39,439 nt of DNA from Lachnospiraceae bacterium. GTDB lineage: Bacteria > Bacillota > Clostridia > Lachnospirales > Lachnospiraceae. The stretch's first letter is position 1. Each line of letters begins with the position of its first letter. A program made the translations under genes and the position numbers. Positions 7,120-14,780 of the stretch are shown piece by piece. Location of the stretch: positions 1 to 39,439 of the forward strand of contig JAFUAB010000032.1 of the NCBI GenBank assembly GCA_017460885.1. Reading direction: 5' to 3'. The notes beneath the pieces are model-generated. The model was not told the DNA's origin and did not search any database. It saw nothing but the letters and a program-made list of their open reading frames with translations.

Positions 7120-9723
7120 ATGGCGAATGAAAACAACATATCCTTTGTATTTACCGAGGATTCCTTCAGGGTGGACAGGCCCGGAGACGATGCGGGCTCA
7201 AATGATTCACTGAAAAGGGAATTTATTGCGGACAAGTATTCCGCCCTGTTTGCGTTGGGATTTAAGCCACGTGAAAAAACCATGAGTCCGACCCTGAATT
7301 ACCTGCGTGAGGTCGCAGCTCAGTTTCTGGAAGACTTAACTGGCCAGCCCGATCTCGAAGTCGCCAGGGAATGGACGAAAGTGGAGCTTACGGATGAATC
7401 ATATGAGAAGCTGATCCGTCAGGTTCCTTTTGGCATCGGCACGGAGTACGTGAACCGTTCGTGGCTTGCCCTTACCTACATGCAGCTGCAGTCCGTTTTT
7501 GCACGTGACCTCAAGAATTACGACGGTACGGTGAGGATGTTTCTGACTGAACGCAGTCAGAACCTTAGGATCCCTGAGCGTATTTTCTTTCATCTTGTGG
7601 AAAATACCAAAGATGAATATGCTCCGTTTGCCTTCATGGCGACGTACTCCACCCATGCCGATGATGGCGGAGTCAGGCATATGCCGCTGTCATATGCGCT
7701 GGAGGAATATAAGGCGGATCGCGGCAAACTGCTTGAACTTCTGGCATGTTTGTCCAAGGTGGCGGAGATCTCGCCCATGATGGGACGGTTCATTGAGTCG
7801 GGTGAACTTTTTCATCCTCTTTATTTTGATTCCGGCGATGCATATGAATTCCTTAAGTCCGTGGAAAAGATCGAGCAGTGCGGCATAGTCTGCCGAATCC
7901 CCAACTGGTGGCGCAACAGGTACTCACAGATCGGCATGCAGGTGACGCTGGGAGACAAGAAACCGCCCATGCTGGGATTTGACTCTCTCGTAAGCATGAG
8001 TCCGTCACTGACGGTTAACGGCATCACGCTCACGCAGGCAGATATAGAGAAGCTGCTTAAGGAGACCGAGGGCCTGGCCATGCTCAAGGGCAAGTGGGTC
8101 GAGGTCAATCATGACAGGCTTCACACCTTGCTTGACTCGATGGAAAAGAACAAGGGTGAACTGACCCTGCTGGAAGCACTGAAGCTTGAAGCTGGCATGG
8201 ATGAGGACATAGACGTAGGTCAGATGGTCACCAACGGCAAATGGCTCGGAGACCTGCTTAAGAACCTGCGGCAGCCCTCATCCATCAAAAAGGAAAACGT
8301 CCCAAAGAACGTGAAGGCCGAGTTAAGGTCATACCAGGAGACGGGCTTCAGGTGGCTATGCTATATGGAAAAGATGGGCTTTGGAGGCTGCCTGGCCGAT
8401 GACATGGGACTTGGCAAGACCCTGCAGGTGCTGACCTTTCTGGCTTGGCTTTATAAATCCAATAAGGATGCCAGGGTACTGCTGATAGTTCCTGCGTCAC
8501 TCATAGGCAACTGGTCCAAGGAGGCGGAGAGATTCACGCCCGGGCTGCCGGTTCAGGTGCTCCATGGAGAAAGCGCAAAGAATCTTGAGACGAAGTACTT
8601 TGGACATCCGTCTTTTTTGAACATAACGACGTATGGCATGGCGCTCAGGATGGAACGCCTCCAGGAGGAAACCTTTGAATACGTGATACTTGACGAGGCA
8701 CAGGCCATCAAGAATCCCGCGGCCAAGCAGACCAGGGCCATCAAGAAGCTAAAGACGGCTCACAGGATTGCCATGACCGGCACTCCCATAGAAAACAACC
8801 TGACGAACCTGTGGTCCCTTTTTGATTTCCTGAACAAGGGATTGCTCGGCAGTTCCGATGAATTCCGGGATTTCGTGAGCGGCATCAGTGATGACAATGG
8901 AGGATATGAGAAACTCAGGAACATGATATCACCCTTTATCCTGAGGCGTCTTAAATCCGACAAGCGTATAATTGCCGACCTGCCCGACAAGCTCGAAAAG
9001 AACGAATACGTGTCGCTTTCGCAGAAGCAGGTTGTCCTATATCGCAAGCTGGTTGAGGATCTCCAACATGCAGTGGAGGACGTGGACGGAATGCAGAGAA
9101 AGGGACTTGTGCTCGCATATATAACCAAACTCAAGCAGATATGCAATCACCCCGACCAGTATTTGGGACAGGAGGCTTATGCGCCCAAGGAAAGCGGCAA
9201 GTTTGAACTGCTTGGCACAATATGCGAGACGATATACGAAAAAAGGGAAAGGGTGCTGATATTCACTCAATACAAGGAAATAATCCCGTTTCTGCAAAAG
9301 TTTCTGGAGGGGATATTCGAATCCAAAGGACTCGTCATCCACGGAGGCGTGCCGGTTGCAAAAAGGCAGAAGCTTGTGGACGAGTTTAACGGAGAGGATT
9401 ACGTTCCCTTCATGATATTGTCGCTTAAGGCGGGCGGCACGGGCCTCAACCTGACTTCAGCGAATCACGTGATACATTTTGACAGATGGTGGAACCCGGC
9501 AGTGGAGAATCAGGCAACCGACAGGGCTTACAGGATCGGACAGACCAGGAGCGTCATCGTGCATAAGTTTGTATCCACCGGCACGGTTGAGGAAAAAATA
9601 GACAGGATATTGAACGACAAAAAGGACCTGGCCGAAAACGTGATAGGCTCCGGAGGTGGCGAGAACTGGATCACCGAGATGTCAAATGAAGAGATCGTAA
9701 ACATGCTGAAGCTTGAGATCTGA
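7120..9723 (+). CDS. SNF2-family DEAD/DEAH helicase (bacterial Swi2/Snf2 type)
   Basis: An 867-residue DNA-dependent ATPase/translocase. The N-terminal ~380 residues end with a region like the bacterial SNF2-associated domain (PF12419 type; 'GLAMLKGKWVEVNHDRL'). The helicase core follows: motif I DDMGLGKT at 427-434, the Walker-B box DEAQ at 525-528, motif III MTGTPIENNL shortly after, motif V KAGGTGLNL, and motif VI QATDRAYRIGQ at 798-808. These are canonical RapA/HepA-like SNF2 motifs. Start chosen at ATG 7120 (MANENNISFVF), with GAGAGG about 9 bases upstream; an in-frame TTG at 7060 is less likely. The SWIM zinc-finger gene follows 44 bases downstream. SNF2 helicase and SWIM protein pairs are a recurrent bacterial arrangement, suggesting joint action on DNA or nucleoprotein. 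Exact role unknown. Confidence 0.93.
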   Translation: MANENNISFVFTEDSFRVDRPGDDAGSNDSLKREFIADKYSALFALGFKPREKTMSPTLNYLREVAAQFLEDLTGQPDLEVAREWTKVELTDESYEKLIRQVPFGIGTEYVNRSWLALTYMQLQSVFARDLKNYDGTVRMFLTERSQNLRIPERIFFHLVENTKDEYAPFAFMATYSTHADDGGVRHMPLSYALEEYKADRGKLLELLACLSKVAEISPMMGRFIESGELFHPLYFDSGDAYEFLKSVEKIEQCGIVCRIPNWWRNRYSQIGMQVTLGDKKPPMLGFDSLVSMSPSLTVNGITLTQADIEKLLKETEGLAMLKGKWVEVNHDRLHTLLDSMEKNKGELTLLEALKLEAGMDEDIDVGQMVTNGKWLGDLLKNLRQPSSIKKENVPKNVKAELRSYQETGFRWLCYMEKMGFGGCLADDMGLGKTLQVLTFLAWLYKSNKDARVLLIVPASLIGNWSKEAERFTPGLPVQVLHGESAKNLETKYFGHPSFLNITTYGMALRMERLQEETFEYVILDEAQAIKNPAAKQTRAIKKLKTAHRIAMTGTPIENNLTNLWSLFDFLNKGLLGSSDEFRDFVSGISDDNGGYEKLRNMISPFILRRLKSDKRIIADLPDKLEKNEYVSLSQKQVVLYRKLVEDLQHAVEDVDGMQRKGLVLAYITKLKQICNHPDQYLGQEAYAPKESGKFELLGTICETIYEKRERVLIFTQYKEIIPFLQKFLEGIFESKGLVIHGGVPVAKRQKLVDEFNGEDYVPFMILSLKAGGTGLNLTSANHVIHFDRWWNPAVENQATDRAYRIGQTRSVIVHKFVSTGTVEEKIDRILNDKKDLAENVIGSGGGENWITEMSNEEIVNMLKLEI

Positions 9724-9757
9724 GGAGATCGTAAACACGCTGAGGCCTGAGATTTGA
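9691..9757 (+). repeat. tandem duplication of the last 33 bp of the SNF2 gene
   Basis: The last 33 bases of the helicase gene, including its stop codon (9691-9723), are repeated at 9725-9757. The copies differ at four positions and all four are transitions. The second copy is untranslated and ends in the TGAGGA that serves as ribosome site for the SWIM gene. Confidence 0.85.
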
Positions 9758-9767
9758 GGAATTTATA

Positions 9768-10502
9768 ATGAGCAGATACTGGGACGACGATACGATATAT
9801 TCACAGCCGAGCGCGGAAGAGCTGCGTGCCAAGGCAAACGAGAGCGTCAGGCGTGCAGGCAAAAAGGGACAATCATATGAACCCGTAACGTGCCGCAGCA
9901 GGCGCGGTGAGATCTGTGAAAGCTGGTGGGGACAGGCATGGTGTGAAAACCTTGAGAAATACGCGGACTACGCCAGTCGCCTGGATCGCGGCAAGGGCTA
10001 TGTCAGAAGCGGTGCGGTGATCGACCTGCAGATCTCGTCCGGCAGGGTCGAAGCGAAGGTACAGGGGCGCAGGAAGACACCCTACAAGGTGGAGATAAGA
10101 ATAGGACGTCTCAAGGAAGAAGACTGCCAGCGCATCATAGACAGGTGCACCAGCAGGATCGAGAGCCTTGAGACGCTGGCAAACGGAGATTTTCCCGAAG
10201 AACTAAAGGACATCTTTACCGAGCGGGGAGGTTTGTTTCCATCGCCGAATGAAATATCCTTTTCCTGCAGCTGCCCTGACTGGGCCATGATGTGCAAACA
10301 CGTTGCGGCAGTAATGTATGGCATAGGACTCAGGTTTGATAATAATCCCTTCTATTTTTTCACGCTGAGGGGAATAGACCCTGACAGGTTCATAGGAGTA
10401 GCCCTGCAGAACAGCGTGGAGAAGATGCTTGCCAATGCGGATAAAGGTTCCGACAGGATCATAGATGAAGGCAGCATCACGGAATTGTTCGGAGTGCTGT
10501 AG
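9768..10502 (+). CDS. SWIM zinc-finger domain protein
   Basis: A 244-residue protein. The SWIM zinc ligands are C167-x-C169 and, six residues on, C176-x-H178 (CSC...MCKH), the signature CxCx(n)CxH. The N-terminal part begins MSRYWDDDTIYSQPSAEELRA, and the stretch ESWWGQAWCENLEKY is characteristic of bacterial SWIM proteins that accompany SNF2 helicases. SWIM domains mediate DNA or protein binding. Start at ATG 9768 has TGAGGA (9755-9760) seven bases upstream. It probably forms a two-gene operon with the helicase gene (44-base gap, no terminator seen). No clear terminator follows; 10503-10748 contains only the promoter described next. Confidence 0.9.
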   Translation: MSRYWDDDTIYSQPSAEELRAKANESVRRAGKKGQSYEPVTCRSRRGEICESWWGQAWCENLEKYADYASRLDRGKGYVRSGAVIDLQISSGRVEAKVQGRRKTPYKVEIRIGRLKEEDCQRIIDRCTSRIESLETLANGDFPEELKDIFTERGGLFPSPNEISFSCSCPDWAMMCKHVAAVMYGIGLRFDNNPFYFFTLRGIDPDRFIGVALQNSVEKMLANADKGSDRIIDEGSITELFGVL

Positions 10503-10609
10503 TACAGTACTCGCCGGCGTTTATTGTGAACGTTTTATCCTGTATCGGTCAGCATACGTATTGTGCCTGCACCGATCAATATGCTGCATCTAAGGAGACC
10601 GTATGATGC

Positions 10610-10638
10610 TTGACTTTTGATCCGTACTTTTTTATAAT
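10610..10638 (+). promoter_or_regulatory. promoter upstream of comEC
   Basis: TTGACT (10610-10615), a 17-base spacer, TATAAT (10633-10638). The match to the vegetative consensus is strong. The leader to the ATG at 10749 would be about 105 bases; no obvious riboswitch is visible in it. Confidence 0.65.
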
Positions 10639-10748
10639 CATTTCACTTGTTCATTAAATATCAAAGCAGTGAGTAATTCATAGCTTACCTGCATGCGATA
10701 CACATATCGGGATCAACAGACCTGTGTCCGTCAGAAGGGAGGCGTGTT

Positions 10749-12911
10749 ATGCGCAGACCGCTGGCCAGTGCAGGTCTTGTTTTTGTCTTTATACTTCTTT
10801 TGATCCAGCTTCTGATGGGAGACCGGGTAACAGATTACTCATATTATGATGGCAGAACAATCACGGTATCAGGTCGTCTGATGCGTATTGAATCAAGGCT
10901 GAAGGATGGTGTGATCACGTGGATCTGGTATATCAAAGACACTGATATCTCGGAGAAAGACAGTGTTATGTGTCGTATGTCACAAGAATACCCCGAAGCA
11001 GTTTTGGGGAGTTTCGTCAGCATTTACGGTAAGGCAGGATGCTTTAGTCATGCTTCTAATCCGGGAGCCTTTGATATGGCAGATTACTATGACTGTATGA
11101 GAGTTGCCTTTTCATTGAACGGAGCTGAAATGACGGGATACGATGCTTCGGGACTGAATCCGTACTGGCGGATGCGGGGGGGATTGCAGCGTATCAGGCA
11201 TAATATCGGCATATTGTGTGATCTGTGTTTCAATGATGATGATTCCCCGGTCATCAGAGGAATACTGCTGGGAGATAAGTCCCTGATAGACAATGATATC
11301 AGGGATCTGTATTCCCGGAACGGTATTGCTCATATACTTGCGATCTCGGGACTTCATATCTCAATGCTTGGCATGGGGTTCGCGTCATTGATGAAAAAAT
11401 GCAGAGTCCCGATCTCTCTTACCAATATCACTGTAATACTGCTTATGATCATGTATGGCCTGATGACCGGGATGGCTGCTTCTGCCTGCAGGGCCATCAT
11501 TATGTTTTCGCTTCGTATGATCGCTCAGGTTATAGGCCGGACGTATGATGCTGCTACGGCACTTGTGATAGCCGCCCTCATGCTCCTGTTTGAGCAGCCT
11601 GCATACCTTTTTTATTCGGGGTTTCAATTCTCGTTCGGAGCCATAGCCGCTGTGCTGCTTGTGATCCCTGTTCTGGAGGATGTGATTCCCAAACCGGTTG
11701 CCGGCGGAGTATCGGTAAATGTGATCACGCTCCCGATCTATCTGTACAACTATTTCTTTTTTCCGGTTCTTTCGGTCCTTCTGAATTTTATTATCATTCC
11801 CCTTATGAGTGTTCTGCTTGGATGTGCGATCATCGCTCTTGCCGGATGTGCATTATATATCCCTTTGGGACGGCTGCTGGCATTTCCGGCGCACCTGATA
11901 TTGCTGATATATGAGTATACCTGTCGGATCTGTGATCTTATCCCCTGGAACAGGTTTGTTACGGGTAAACCCGGGACACTTCAGATCATCCTGTACTGTC
12001 TGATCGTCGGTGGAGTGCTGCTTTTTCGGAGATATCAGACCGGACTGCAGATTGTTATGCATATGCTTTTTGCGGGAATTATCCTGACCCTGAATCTGCA
12101 TTTTGGGATATCGGTAACGCTGATAGATGTAGGGCAGGGAGACGGGATCTATATCACCGACCATGCAGGAAGCGACATTATGATCGACGGCGGATCGACC
12201 AGTGAGAAAAGCGTGGGAGAGTACGAACTGATGCCTTATCTGTATTCACAGGGCGTGGCTTCTCTGGACGGCGTATTTATTACCCATATGGACGCGGACC
12301 ATTATAACGGAATAGTTGAAATGCTGACTGATAACGGCCTGAACGGACCGAGGATAGACTGCCTGTATCTTACGTCATCTGCGGCTGCCGGTGACAGTGA
12401 TGCATACAGACTGGTAAGGGAGGCAGCGGAATCCGGAGGGATACCGGTTGAGATAATCACTCAGGGAGATCTGTATGTCAGCGGGAAACTGGAGTTGGAA
12501 TGTCTGTATCCTGACGCATCCTGCCGGGGTGCTGATACCAACAACGAGAGTCTGGTTATGAGACTCAGATACGGAGACGTGAATATGCTTTTCACCGGAG
12601 ATTTGGGAGGTGACGGGGAACTGGCACTGGACGAATTGATTCGAAGTTCAATGCGGCCAGAGGATACGCTGATACTCAAGGTCGCTCATCACGGATCCAA
12701 GTATTCTTCATTGGATGGGTTTCTTGATCTGGCAGGCCCGGATCTGGCTCTTATTTCAGCCGGAAAGGACAATTCCTACGGCCACCCGCATGCCGAACTT
12801 ATAGGCCGTCTCGAGGAGCGGGGCATTCCCTGGTTCAATACCGCTGACCACGGCGCCATCACGGTCGACATACGCGGCGGCAGCGTCAAAGTCAGCGGTT
12901 TTCTGGATTAA
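10749..12911 (+). CDS. comEC: ComEC/Rec2 family DNA uptake channel protein
   Basis: A 720-residue membrane protein. Order: N-terminal membrane segment and DUF4131-like/OB region (~1-160), the Competence-domain core with 'HILAISGLHISMLGMG' (~197-212) and many transmembrane helices to ~460, then a C-terminal metallo-beta-lactamase-like domain starting at 'TLIDVGQGDGIYI'. In that domain HxDxDH is visible at residues 513-518, followed later by LFTGD and VAHHGSKYSS. ComEC carries single-stranded DNA across the cytoplasmic membrane in natural transformation, and the C-terminal domain is thought to degrade the other strand. Start at ATG 10749 has GGGAGG about 8 bases upstream. Length is normal for the family (700-780). 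No comEA lies beside it; whether the host is competent is unknown. Confidence 0.93.
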   Translation: MRRPLASAGLVFVFILLLIQLLMGDRVTDYSYYDGRTITVSGRLMRIESRLKDGVITWIWYIKDTDISEKDSVMCRMSQEYPEAVLGSFVSIYGKAGCFSHASNPGAFDMADYYDCMRVAFSLNGAEMTGYDASGLNPYWRMRGGLQRIRHNIGILCDLCFNDDDSPVIRGILLGDKSLIDNDIRDLYSRNGIAHILAISGLHISMLGMGFASLMKKCRVPISLTNITVILLMIMYGLMTGMAASACRAIIMFSLRMIAQVIGRTYDAATALVIAALMLLFEQPAYLFYSGFQFSFGAIAAVLLVIPVLEDVIPKPVAGGVSVNVITLPIYLYNYFFFPVLSVLLNFIIIPLMSVLLGCAIIALAGCALYIPLGRLLAFPAHLILLIYEYTCRICDLIPWNRFVTGKPGTLQIILYCLIVGGVLLFRRYQTGLQIVMHMLFAGIILTLNLHFGISVTLIDVGQGDGIYITDHAGSDIMIDGGSTSEKSVGEYELMPYLYSQGVASLDGVFITHMDADHYNGIVEMLTDNGLNGPRIDCLYLTSSAAAGDSDAYRLVREAAESGGIPVEIITQGDLYVSGKLELECLYPDASCRGADTNNESLVMRLRYGDVNMLFTGDLGGDGELALDELIRSSMRPEDTLILKVAHHGSKYSSLDGFLDLAGPDLALISAGKDNSYGHPHAELIGRLEERGIPWFNTADHGAITVDIRGGSVKVSGFLD

Positions 12912-12927
12912 CCCCATTAAATACTGT

Positions 12928-13818
12928 TTATTTTACATCATATTCCAGCCTCACCGTGATCGAGGCGGTTTTATGGCGGGAAGTTGTATCCAGGTATCCG
13001 TCATAAGAATAATATGAGGTGCCTGAATTCTGAGCCGTGATCTGGAAAACTCCGAGATTTGAAGAACGAAGCTTGCCGATGTTTGCACCTGACTGCCTGG
13101 CCATAATATCAATTCTGGCGCGGGCGTTCTCGGTAGCCTTGTCGATCAGGTCAAGCTTGATCTCGTCGAGTCCGGTACAGTAGTATTCCGGAGTTCCGCT
13201 CGTGAGCTGCACGCCGTTGTCAAGCAGCGTGGAAATGTCACGTGAAATCTCCTCGACCAGATCTATGTTATTGGAACTTATGACCACGTTCTGCGACAGA
13301 TTGTATCCCTCAACAAGAGTTCTTATGTAATTGCCGTTTTCGTCATAGTCGTTAACCGTGCTTTCGGAAATATCCACTGCGGAAAATACGTAATCGTCAG
13401 AGCTTAAGCCCTTGTTCTTGAGATAATCCTCAACCCAGGTAGCTTCTTTTTTGATCTGGGAATATGCACGGCTTGAGCTTTCGGAATAAGCCGTGAAATA
13501 TCCTCTCCAGACGATAAGATCCGCGTCGAAATCCACGCTTGCCGAACCTGTGGCGGAAATGGAGCGTGAGTTATCGGTTTTATATTTGACAAAAGCACCG
13601 CCCAGGATCGCTGAGCTGATGACTATCGCGAGTCCTATGAGAAGAGGCGCGATGAAGTCGGGTTTCTTTTTGGGAGGAAAAGGAATGCCCGGAGCGGGTA
13701 CCTGATTATTATATGACGCTCCGGTGGCATGGTTTGGTGCATTATTTCCCATATACCCGGATGGAGCGTTCTGAGTGGTTGTTGAAGATGTGATGGTTTC
13801 GTTTGCGATTGGTTCCAT
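12928..13818 (-). CDS. SIMPL domain (DUF541) membrane-anchored protein
   Basis: A 296-residue protein. The N-terminal ~65 residues are Thr/Asn/Pro-rich and cytoplasmic by appearance. One transmembrane helix follows (FIAPLLIGLAIVISSAIL, ~75-95), then a SIMPL domain beginning 'ISATGSASVDFDADLIVW' and ending 'TASITVRLEYDVK'. SIMPL (DUF541) proteins resemble BP26/OmpB-type oligomeric proteins; in bacteria they are envelope proteins without a defined reaction. Start chosen at ATG 13818 (MEPIANETITSS) because AGAAAGGG lies 6-7 bases upstream; the frame extends to 13917 without a ribosome site. It converges on comEC with only 16 bases between stop codons and no clear terminator, so transcripts may overlap. 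Confidence 0.88.
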   Translation of the reverse strand: MEPIANETITSSTTTQNAPSGYMGNNAPNHATGASYNNQVPAPGIPFPPKKKPDFIAPLLIGLAIVISSAILGGAFVKYKTDNSRSISATGSASVDFDADLIVWRGYFTAYSESSSRAYSQIKKEATWVEDYLKNKGLSSDDYVFSAVDISESTVNDYDENGNYIRTLVEGYNLSQNVVISSNNIDLVEEISRDISTLLDNGVQLTSGTPEYYCTGLDEIKLDLIDKATENARARIDIMARQSGANIGKLRSSNLGVFQITAQNSGTSYYSYDGYLDTTSRHKTASITVRLEYDVK

Positions 13819-13890
13819 TGTAATCCCTTTCTTAATGCGTTTTCGAATCAGTTTTTCCAAGTGATCGATTATGTAGTAAAATATGCAAAG

Positions 13891-13934
13891 CATGGTAAAA
13901 GACAGAACGGTTTTCATTTTGCCTGTTTACCATG
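13891..13934. repeat. 9-bp inverted repeat in divergent promoter region
   Basis: CATGGTAAA (13891-13899) and TTTACCATG (13926-13934) are perfectly inverted, 26 bases apart, in the space between the SIMPL gene and the divergent lipoprotein gene. They may be regulatory half-sites; 13819-14071 holds no gene otherwise. Confidence 0.4.
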
Positions 13935-14071
13935 CCGGATTGTATCGGTCCGGATCATGCAGGCCGTCCCCGCACGCGTGTCCCTGCCCATGAAAGTTTA
14001 CGTGACGCGACGAAGGAACCGTTTCTGTGTATCCTAAAGACAGTATAGCATATACGGAGTGAAATGATCAT

Positions 14072-14701
14072 ATGATGAAGAGGAAATATGCAGAAGTTTA
14101 CATAAATAAACTTATGTCAACCAACAATCCCCGCCCCAAAGCATTGCTCATATTCTTGCTGGCGGCGGCACTGTCAATTGCCCTCGCCGGCTGCGGCGCC
14201 GGCGGAAATGATGAGATCGTGCTGATTGACGACATGGCGCAGGTGGATTTTGACATTGACTATCCCGTGGGACAGATCACCCGGGACGTGACCGTCACGC
14301 AGAGCTTCGTCAGCAACTCGGACGTGATCACGCAGCTATGGCTCTTTGGCGCCACCTACATGCGTGACAACACGGCGACCATCGAGGTGGCGCTCGACCT
14401 GACTGACGACTCAGGGGTTCCCGTGACGTCCATTGCGCGCTGGACGATCGATTCCGCCGGGATGGAGGATAATTCTATCATCAAGCTGGACGTGGATCCT
14501 GCCGGTCCTGACAACCATGACCTTTGCGGCAAAAGCTGCCTGATCACGATCACCTCCCCGAACGGGGAACCCGAGCTTTCACCGACATTTTGGATGACGG
14601 AGGAGGACGTCTATCCGGACGGAAGCCTAAGCATCAACGGGTATGCACAGTACAATGACCTGTGGTTTCAGGTTACCGGGCGCCGGGTCTCATCCGATTA
14701 A
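14072..14701 (+). CDS. putative lipoprotein
   Basis: A 209-residue protein with a lipoprotein signal: a basic N-terminal stretch, a hydrophobic segment (ALLIFLLAAALSIA) and the lipobox LAGC at about residues 37-40, followed by GAGG. The lipid-modified cysteine would hold it on the outer face of the cytoplasmic membrane. The rest is beta-rich and acidic ('DDMAQVDFDIDYPVGQITRDVTVTQSF'), with no recognised domain. GGAGTG (14056-14061) lies about 10 bases before the first of two consecutive ATGs. An out-of-frame ATG at 14064 meets a stop after three codons. Local base use is more GC-rich than its neighbours. Function unknown. Confidence 0.75.
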   Translation: MMKRKYAEVYINKLMSTNNPRPKALLIFLLAAALSIALAGCGAGGNDEIVLIDDMAQVDFDIDYPVGQITRDVTVTQSFVSNSDVITQLWLFGATYMRDNTATIEVALDLTDDSGVPVTSIARWTIDSAGMEDNSIIKLDVDPAGPDNHDLCGKSCLITITSPNGEPELSPTFWMTEEDVYPDGSLSINGYAQYNDLWFQVTGRRVSSD

Positions 14702-14739
14702 TGGCCGCACGCATGCATGCGCCGGGCAAGCGGTCTCAT

Positions 14740-14768
14740 TTAACTTCACTCCATCCCTTTCTTATGAT
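14740..14768 (+). promoter_or_regulatory. promoter immediately upstream of mutS2
   Basis: TTAACT (14740-14745), 17 bases, TATGAT (14763-14768). Transcription would begin near 14775, only about six bases before the ATG at 14781. No ribosome-binding sequence precedes that ATG, which suggests a leaderless or nearly leaderless mRNA. Confidence 0.45.
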
Positions 14769-14780
14769 AAACTAATATCC

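Noticed and set aside
10591-10620. Five-codon leader ORF (MMLDF) with a ribosome site upstream of comEC
   Set aside because: It lies on top of the -35 region, ahead of the predicted transcription start, so it would not be on the comEC mRNA from that promoter.
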